From CAZPZZ01 sp964591245 (GTDB lineage: Bacteria > Acidobacteriota > Vicinamibacteria > Vicinamibacterales > UBA8438), in the NCBI GenBank assembly GCA_964591245.1, contig CAZPZZ010000079.1:1-18944 (forward strand): 18,944 nt of DNA, written 5' to 3'. Made by a program: the position numbers and the translations under genes. Below, one piece after another: positions 15,206 through 18,944 of this stretch (the first letter of the stretch is position 1; each line of letters opens with the position of its first letter). The notes beneath the pieces were generated by a model. That model was not told the origin of the DNA, did no database searches, and saw only the letters and a list, made by a program, of their open reading frames with translations.

Positions 15206-15862
15206 TCAGAGGTGGCGTCCAGATCTTGCAACGTGTCCCTTGTCCAGCACGACCACCCAATCCGCTAGTGTATGCACTTCGGCTGCCGCATGGGACACAT
15301 AGAGCATCGGGATCGCTAATTCGTCTCGCACCCGCTCGAGATACGGAAGAATACGTTCTCGTAAACCGGCGTCGAGAGCCGCTAGTGGCTCGTCCAGTAG
15401 TAAGAGTGAGGGTGAGGCCATTAGCGCGCGGGCGAGCGCCACCCGTTGCCGCTCGCCGCCGGACAAGGCGGTAACCGCACGACCAAGCATCGGGCCGAGT
15501 TCTAGCAGATGGAGAACGTGCTCCGGGGAGACGGCCGACTCTGATCCTGCACCGTAGAAAATATTGTGGCGCACGTTCATGTGCGGAAACAGGGCGAGAT
15601 CCTGCGGCACGTATCCAACGTTCCGTTGATGGGGGGGGACTACTATCCTCGCTTTGGAATCGAATAGTGTGTGATCCCCGATACGTAGGATTCCTTGTTG
15701 TGGGTGCCGCAATCCGGCGATCGATTCGAGCACACTGGTCTTGCCCGCACCAGAGGGGCCGTAGAGTGCAACGACTCGTGCCTGGATTCGCTCGGCCAGT
15801 TTAACCGTGAAGTCGCCCTGGTGAAGCGTGAAGTCGAGCGTGATGGATGTGGGAGAGGTCAT
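15206..15862 (-). CDS. modC: Molybdate ABC transporter ATP-binding protein ModC, lacking the TOBE domain
   Basis: The product is 218 residues: Walker A GPSGAGKT (about 35-42), Q-loop VPQDLALF, signature LSGGERQR, Walker B LLLLDEP, and H-loop SHAAAEV. It energises molybdate import with ModB. The ATG overlaps the modB stop by four bases (ATGA). The protein stops at DKGHVARSGRHL, right after the ABC core; the usual C-terminal TOBE/Mop regulatory domain (ModC of E. coli is about 350 residues) is absent. The stop coincides with the start of trkH-like sequence, so the 3' end was probably removed by the same event. The ABC core looks complete and may still work. A run of eight G at 15631-15638 is in frame. 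Confidence 0.9.
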   Translation of the reverse strand: MTSPTSITLDFTLHQGDFTVKLAERIQARVVALYGPSGAGKTSVLESIAGLRHPQQGILRIGDHTLFDSKARIVVPPHQRNVGYVPQDLALFPHMNVRHNIFYGAGSESAVSPEHVLHLLELGPMLGRAVTALSGGERQRVALARALMASPSLLLLDEPLAALDAGLRERILPYLERVRDELAIPMLYVSHAAAEVHTLADWVVVLDKGHVARSGRHL

Positions 15863-16608
15863 GGTTTGAGAGGGCGGTGTCCTGCACCAGGGGTAGATGC
15901 GGCAGCCATGAGGCGATTGGACAAGAGGAGCGCCCCGAATGCGATGGTCACTGAGACGGCAACCATGGAGGCTGCTGCTGTTTCCTCACCGACCTCCGCA
16001 TAGGTGTATATCGCGACGGCGACGGTGCGAGTGCTGGGAAGAGCGCCTGCCAGCATCATAGTGGCACCGAACTCCCCGATGGCCCGTGAGAATGCGAGCA
16101 GTGCTCCCGCGAGTATTCCACGACTGGCCAGGGGCAGGCTGACGGTGAAAAATACCCGGGCTGCGGAGGCGCCAAGGGTCGCTGCGATTTGTTCGTACCG
16201 GCGGTCGACCTGCTCGAATCCGGCCCGTGCACTTCGAACCAGTAGCGGGAGTCCCATGACGCCCATTGCCAACACGACCGCGCGCCAGGTGAACATTACC
16301 TCGATACCCAGATGAGCAAGGACGCCCCCGAGCGGGCCACGCCGTCCGAGCAGGGTGATAAGGATCAATCCCGTCGCGACCGGCGGGAGCACGAGCGGTA
16401 GGGAGACGACTGTTTCCAGTACCACTCGGCCGCGGAAGTTACGGTGGGCGAGTACCCAGGCTACAGCAATGCCAAGGGGCAGTATCGCCAGGGTGGCGAG
16501 GGCAGCCATGCTAATCGTGAACGCCGAGATCGTGGACAGCTCCGTCATGGACTCAAAGTCTGGTTCGGGCCCCTGTGGGGCATGCTTTGCAACTTCCGAT
16601 GGTGTCAA
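15859..16608 (-). CDS. modB: Molybdate ABC transporter permease ModB
   Basis: The product is 249 residues from a TTG that overlaps the modA stop (TTGA); an ATG at 16548 (residue 21) would give a more typical short N-terminus before the first membrane helix. It is a type 1 ABC permease with about five hydrophobic segments. It carries the ModB-characteristic SLPLVLPPVATGLILI stretch and the EAA-type loop QIAATLGASAARVFFTVSLPLA...GALLAFSRAIGEFGATMMLAG that contacts ModC. It forms the membrane channel for molybdate or tungstate. The gene is tightly packed between modA and modC. Confidence 0.92.
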   Translation of the reverse strand: MTPSEVAKHAPQGPEPDFESMTELSTISAFTISMAALATLAILPLGIAVAWVLAHRNFRGRVVLETVVSLPLVLPPVATGLILITLLGRRGPLGGVLAHLGIEVMFTWRAVVLAMGVMGLPLLVRSARAGFEQVDRRYEQIAATLGASAARVFFTVSLPLASRGILAGALLAFSRAIGEFGATMMLAGALPSTRTVAVAIYTYAEVGEETAAASMVAVSVTIAFGALLLSNRLMAAASTPGAGHRPLKP

Positions 16609-17387
16609 CCCGCCGTGGCTGGCGGGATGAAGCCTGCCTGTTCGAAGATGACAGTGGAGTCGGGGCGTTGTAGGAACTCGAGAAGCCGCCGCGCCGCCGG
16701 CGCGTTGGCAGCATTGGCCACGACGGCGGCCGGATACGAAATTGTGGGCGCGTCATCGACCGCCACTTCATAGGTAACTTGCACACGCGTTGAGGACAAG
16801 GCGTCGGTGCGATACACGATACCGGCGTCGGCCTCAGCAGTTTCCACGGTGACGAGTGCGGCTCGAGCACTCCGCGCGGGTACCACCCGGCGACGGAGGG
16901 CAGACCACAAACCACGGGACTCTAGAAAGCGTTTCGCATATACACCGGCCGGTACGCCAGAGGGGTCGCCAAGGGCCAGTCGTCGCACCGCCGGAGAAGT
17001 CAAGGCCTCGGGAGTGTCGAAAGAAGCTGCGACACCCACCGGCGTGATGATCACCAGTTGATTGGAAAGTAGGACGACGGGAGGATTGGTTTCGAGAATC
17101 CCCTCGTTGGCCACGCGAGCCATCTGCAGCGTGTCCGCACTAATGTACAGATCAACGAGCGCACCCGCGATGATTTGCGCGGCAAGGGTGCTGGATCCAG
17201 CGAGATTGAGCTCCACCGGGAGTCCCGTCTGACGTTGAAAATCCTCGGTCAGTATCTGGAGCGGACCGCTCAGGCTGATCGCGGCGGAGACCCTCAACGG
17301 GCGAGAGAGTTCAACATTGCTGAGGGGGGTCGACGGTCCGCACGCGACAAGGGCGCCTAGACCGAAGCCTAGTAGTATGTATTGCAT
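16605..17387 (-). CDS. modA: Molybdate-binding lipoprotein ModA
   Basis: The product is 260 residues. A short hydrophobic leader ends in a lipobox-like LVAC (Cys16), so it is probably anchored as a lipoprotein. The mature protein is a class II solute-binding protein: LRVSAAISLSGPLQILTEDF and LNLAGSSTLAAQIIAGALVDLYISAD carry the serines that usually hold the oxyanion, and a second lobe contains LALGDPSGVPAGVYAKRFLE. It captures molybdate or tungstate for ModBC. The leader has no basic residue before its hydrophobic core, which is unusual; an upstream start is not evident. The ribosome site is weak. A TATAAT -10 lies about 47 bp upstream in the divergent spacer. Confidence 0.92.
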   Translation of the reverse strand: MQYILLGFGLGALVACGPSTPLSNVELSRPLRVSAAISLSGPLQILTEDFQRQTGLPVELNLAGSSTLAAQIIAGALVDLYISADTLQMARVANEGILETNPPVVLLSNQLVIITPVGVAASFDTPEALTSPAVRRLALGDPSGVPAGVYAKRFLESRGLWSALRRRVVPARSARAALVTVETAEADAGIVYRTDALSSTRVQVTYEVAVDDAPTISYPAAVVANAANAPAARRLLEFLQRPDSTVIFEQAGFIPPATAG

Positions 17388-17408
17388 GTAAATTACTTGG
17401 TTCAGTAC

Positions 17409-17454
17409 GATAATAACCGATTATTTTCACGATATTATACGGAAATATATTACG
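17409..17454. promoter_or_regulatory. Candidate divergent mod promoter/operator
   Basis: This AT-rich spacer lies between modA and the TOBE regulator gene. A perfect minus-strand TATAAT at 17439-17434 could serve modA. GATAATAA (17409-17416) and TTATTTTC (17421-17428) form an inverted repeat with 7 of 8 pairs around CCGA. ACGATAATA (17407-17415) is repeated as ACGATATTA (17429-17437), 22 bp apart or about two helical turns, and CGTAATA follows in inverted orientation (17454-17448). These would suit a dimeric regulator controlling both genes. E. coli ModE sites are also AT-rich palindromes, but this is not a clear consensus match. Confidence 0.5.
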
Positions 17455-17487
17455 TTAAAGCGATTTAATAGGTCCCAGGTTTGAGGA

Positions 17488-17952
17488 ATGTTCGTGATGG
17501 CAGTGTTAACGGTACGGCAAGCGGGAGAACGTCTCGGGGTGAGCTACTCAACGCTCAAGCAGTGGATCTACAAGGGAAATGTCCGCACAACGCGTACCGA
17601 GGGTGGCCATCATCGCATCGCTGAAGCGGAGGTGGAACGGCTGATGTCTCGGGCGGGTCAGGCGCCGAGACGGACTCACCGCACCCGCGGGGGGGGCGTA
17701 CTGATGATGGTCAGCGGCCGCAACCGTTTGCGAGGGGTCGTCGAAGAAGTACGGCGGGAGGGACTGGTGGCGCAGGTGCGGTTACGCATTGGCGATCAGT
17801 CACTCACGGCGGTGATTACCAGGGATGCCCTCGACGAGCTGCGGCTCAAACGAGGCGACGAGGCGACGGCCCTCGTCAAGGCGACCGAGGTCATGGTTGC
17901 GAAAGAGGTGCTTCCAGAGGTCGAGCCCGCCTCGGCGAGGCGCCGAGCTTAG
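17488..17952 (+). CDS. HTH (MerR/excisionase-type) regulator with TOBE molybdate-binding domain
   Basis: The product is 154 residues from the first ATG; GTG at 17494 or ATG at 17497 suit the GAGG at 17483-17486 better. Residues about 5-52 are an excisionase/MerR-like helix-turn-helix (LTVRQAGERLGVSYSTLKQWIYKG, then a GGHHRI wing). Residues about 75-142 are a single TOBE/Mop (molbindin) domain beginning SGRNRLRGVVEEV and ending ATALVKATEVMVAKE. TOBE domains bind molybdate or tungstate oxyanions at subunit interfaces. The protein is therefore probably a molybdate-sensing repressor of the divergent modABC, playing the part ModE plays elsewhere with a different DNA-binding domain. The function is inferred from domain order and position. 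Confidence 0.88.
   Translation: MFVMAVLTVRQAGERLGVSYSTLKQWIYKGNVRTTRTEGGHHRIAEAEVERLMSRAGQAPRRTHRTRGGGVLMMVSGRNRLRGVVEEVRREGLVAQVRLRIGDQSLTAVITRDALDELRLKRGDEATALVKATEVMVAKEVLPEVEPASARRRA
17931..17947 (+). terminator. Hairpin at the end of the TOBE regulator gene
   Basis: CTCGGCG and CGCCGAG form a perfect seven-pair GC-rich stem around an AGG loop, ending just before the TAG stop of the regulator gene. The bases after it (CTTAGTCTCGAATTT) contain no solid T-run, so termination would be weak or factor-assisted. Confidence 0.4.
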
Positions 17953-18159
17953 TCTCGAATTTACTCCACTGATACCTGTTCGTCATTTGTTTGTTACGTT
18001 GCCCCGTTACACTCAGGGTGTGGTCAGGGGCTGGAGGATACCTTCGTGGACTGGACCGAGTTCCGATGTCGTCGGTGTTCACTGTCCACACTCGTCCACT
18101 ACCAAGAAGTCGCCATACTGGGTCTGGCCTCACGCGGGGACGGCCCCGGGTGGCTACAA

Positions 18160-18230
18160 CCGGTAGGCGGGGCACGTGGTCTTGCACGGGCGTATGTCCC
18201 GGCAAGAGGAACGTGACCACCGCTTGCCGG
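18160..18230. repeat. Strong 71-nt imperfect inverted repeat / RNA hairpin
   Basis: The arms pair over about 27 base pairs, in order: CCGG, TAG with TTG (wobbles), GCGG, GG, CACGT, an internal loop GGT/AGGA, CTTGC, a bulged A, and CGGG, closing on the seven-base loop CGTATGT. Interruptions are small bulges (A86-type single bases at 18186, 18216 and 18219) and one internal loop. No T-run follows on the plus strand. This is far more pairing than expected by chance in a spacer, so a structured RNA or a REP/MITE-like element is likely. Confidence 0.6.
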
Positions 18231-18378
18231 CCTTCCTGTTTTGCTTCACTGCGGTCGATTTAGGCCTGCGCGAACACGATTCGACGTTACGGTCACACTC
18301 GCACGGTGCCGCGTGGCAATAGCGCGGGTCTGCGATTGTTGATAGATGGTCGGCCTTATTCCCGATACAATTACGGCT

Positions 18379-18388
18379 CCCCCCCCCC
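18379..18388 (+). repeat. C10 homopolymer tract in the receptor leader
   Basis: Ten consecutive C lie eight bases after the TACAAT element and 57 bp before the receptor start. Such tracts near promoters of outer-membrane proteins can vary in length by strand slippage and switch expression. A sequencing artefact in tract length is also possible. Confidence 0.45.
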
Positions 18389-18445
18389 GAGGACGCTCAT
18401 TGCGGGCCGGATGTCGGTGATTTTTTGCAAGGTTGTGCAGACGAT

Positions 18446-18944
18446 ATGGCGGATTTATTTCGAAAGACGATGTTTGCGGTGGTTTGGTCAGTGGGATTGT
18501 TGCTGCTGGTTCCCGCGTCAGGGACGAGCGCGCAGAGCTCGTCATTGGGTGGGCGGGTGACTGACCCGCGGGACGCGGGACTGCCGGGGGTCACCGTCGT
18601 GGCCAGTTCGGAGCGGTTGACCGCCCCCGTGTTGGTAACTACGGACGAAGCTGGCGTCTATGTCTTTCAGGGCCTGGAGTCGGGTGACTACACGGTGATG
18701 TTCAGTCTGGACGGGTTTCAGGCAGAGCGTCGGAGTCGCATCGCGGTTGCACCCGGAGAGGAGACGGTCCTGGACGTACGGTTGTCGCTAGCACCGCTCA
18801 CGGAGCGAGTGGATGTGGTGGCAGTGACGCCATTGCTTGGCGCTGACGTCGATCGCGATCGTATCCCGGCGATGGTAGCCGTCCTTGGAGCCAGCGAGAT
18901 TACCTCCCGCGGAACCCCTTCAATCGCTGATTCACTGCATGAAC
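18446..18944 (+). CDS. TonB-dependent receptor with carboxypeptidase-regulatory-like N-domain, partial
   Basis: Only the first 166 residues are in the window; the frame is open at the right edge. A signal peptide is clear: basic start MADLFRK, a hydrophobic core (VVWSVGLLLLVPA), and probable cleavage after GTSA or TSAQ. Residues about 35-115 form a CarboxypepD_reg-like beta-sandwich (GGRVTDPRDAGLPGVTVVAS ... AGVYVFQGLESGDYTVMFSLDGFQ). From about 115 a TonB box-like stretch and the plug domain begin (LTERVDVVAVTPLLG, then IPAMVAVLGASEITSRGTPSIADSLHE). It should be an outer-membrane barrel that imports a large substrate with TonB energy. The substrate is unknown. The start has no strong ribosome site. 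Proteins of this layout are very numerous in Acidobacteriota and Bacteroidota. Confidence 0.85.
   Translation, partial: MADLFRKTMFAVVWSVGLLLLVPASGTSAQSSSLGGRVTDPRDAGLPGVTVVASSERLTAPVLVTTDEAGVYVFQGLESGDYTVMFSLDGFQAERRSRIAVAPGEETVLDVRLSLAPLTERVDVVAVTPLLGADVDRDRIPAMVAVLGASEITSRGTPSIADSLHE

Larger units (their letters stand above)
17953..18445. other. Non-coding, structure-rich region upstream of the TonB receptor gene
   Basis: No frame here gives a recognisable protein. It holds at least two hairpins: a moderate one at 18046-18089 (GTGGAC/GTCCAC and, inside it, ACCGA/TCGGT) and a very strong one at 18160-18230. A TACAAT (18366-18371) resembles a -10 box, and a run of ten C follows. I looked for cobalamin, TPP, FMN and tRNA signatures and saw none. 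It may be a long leader of the receptor mRNA, a small RNA locus, or debris of a mobile element. Confidence 0.55.

Noticed and set aside
15631..15638. G8 tract inside modC as a phase-variation site
   Set aside because: The frame is intact and a transporter ATPase is an unlikely phase-variable target; it is more a point to check for sequencing error.
17953..18445. Known riboswitch or tRNA upstream of the TonB receptor
   Set aside because: No cobalamin, TPP or FMN core motif and no tRNA T-loop signature could be found by eye on either strand.
1..18944. CRISPR array, insertion sequence or prophage
   Set aside because: No regularly spaced repeats, transposase, integrase or phage gene was seen; the only rearrangement trace is the modC/trkH junction.

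Overview
This is a GC-rich bacterial window. Its gene content suggests an environmental, probably Acidobacteriota-like, Gram-negative organism: a TonB-dependent receptor with an N-terminal carboxypeptidase-regulatory-like domain, a transketolase split into two genes, and a molybdate transporter whose binding protein is a lipoprotein. The phylum is an inference; no rRNA or marker gene here fixes it.

Region 1 (3-5636, all minus strand) is a sulfur-mobilisation and cysteine-biosynthesis operon. In order of transcription it encodes a cysteine synthase fused to a rhodanese domain (cysM-like), a JAMM metallopeptidase (mec-like), a CysO/MoaD-type sulfur carrier protein, a ThiF/MoeB-type activating enzyme with its own rhodanese domain (moeZ-like), an IscR-type Rrf2 regulator with a Cx5Cx5C cluster motif, a cysteine desulfurase (iscS) and an A-type Fe-S carrier (iscA/erpA). 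This is the protein-thiocarboxylate route to cysteine known from Mycobacterium, extended with sulfur-donor and Fe-S genes. The sulfur carrier ends Gly-Gly-Arg-Ser, so it should need trimming before activation; the JAMM peptidase next door is the obvious candidate.

Region 2 (5637-8451) has a 326-bp divergent spacer followed by two plus-strand genes: a fold-type I aminotransferase and a class III (CaiB/Frc) CoA-transferase.

Region 3 (8470-12698, minus) encodes, in order of transcription, an OsmC-family protein, a short DUF255/YyaL-type thioredoxin-fold protein, and the N- and C-terminal transketolase subunits. The OsmC gene is the most notable finding. It has an in-frame TGA exactly at the conserved peroxidatic Cys position. 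An 8-bp stem with a GGA loop, centred about 27 nt downstream, looks like a bacterial SECIS. It is best read as a selenoprotein gene, not as two broken ORFs.

Region 4 (12835-14316, plus) is a group II PLP-dependent amino-acid decarboxylase, divergent from osmC and convergent with region 5.

Region 5 (14321-17952) is a molybdate locus: modA-modB-modC on the minus strand, divergent from a HTH plus TOBE (molbindin) regulator across an AT-rich spacer with inverted and direct repeats. modC stops right at the end of its ABC domain. It is followed at once by the C-terminal quarter of a trkH potassium-transporter gene and then an intact sixA. This looks like a deletion or recombination scar.

Region 6 (17953-18944) is about 490 bp of non-coding DNA with a very strong 71-nt hairpin and a C10 tract, leading into a TonB-dependent receptor that runs off the window.
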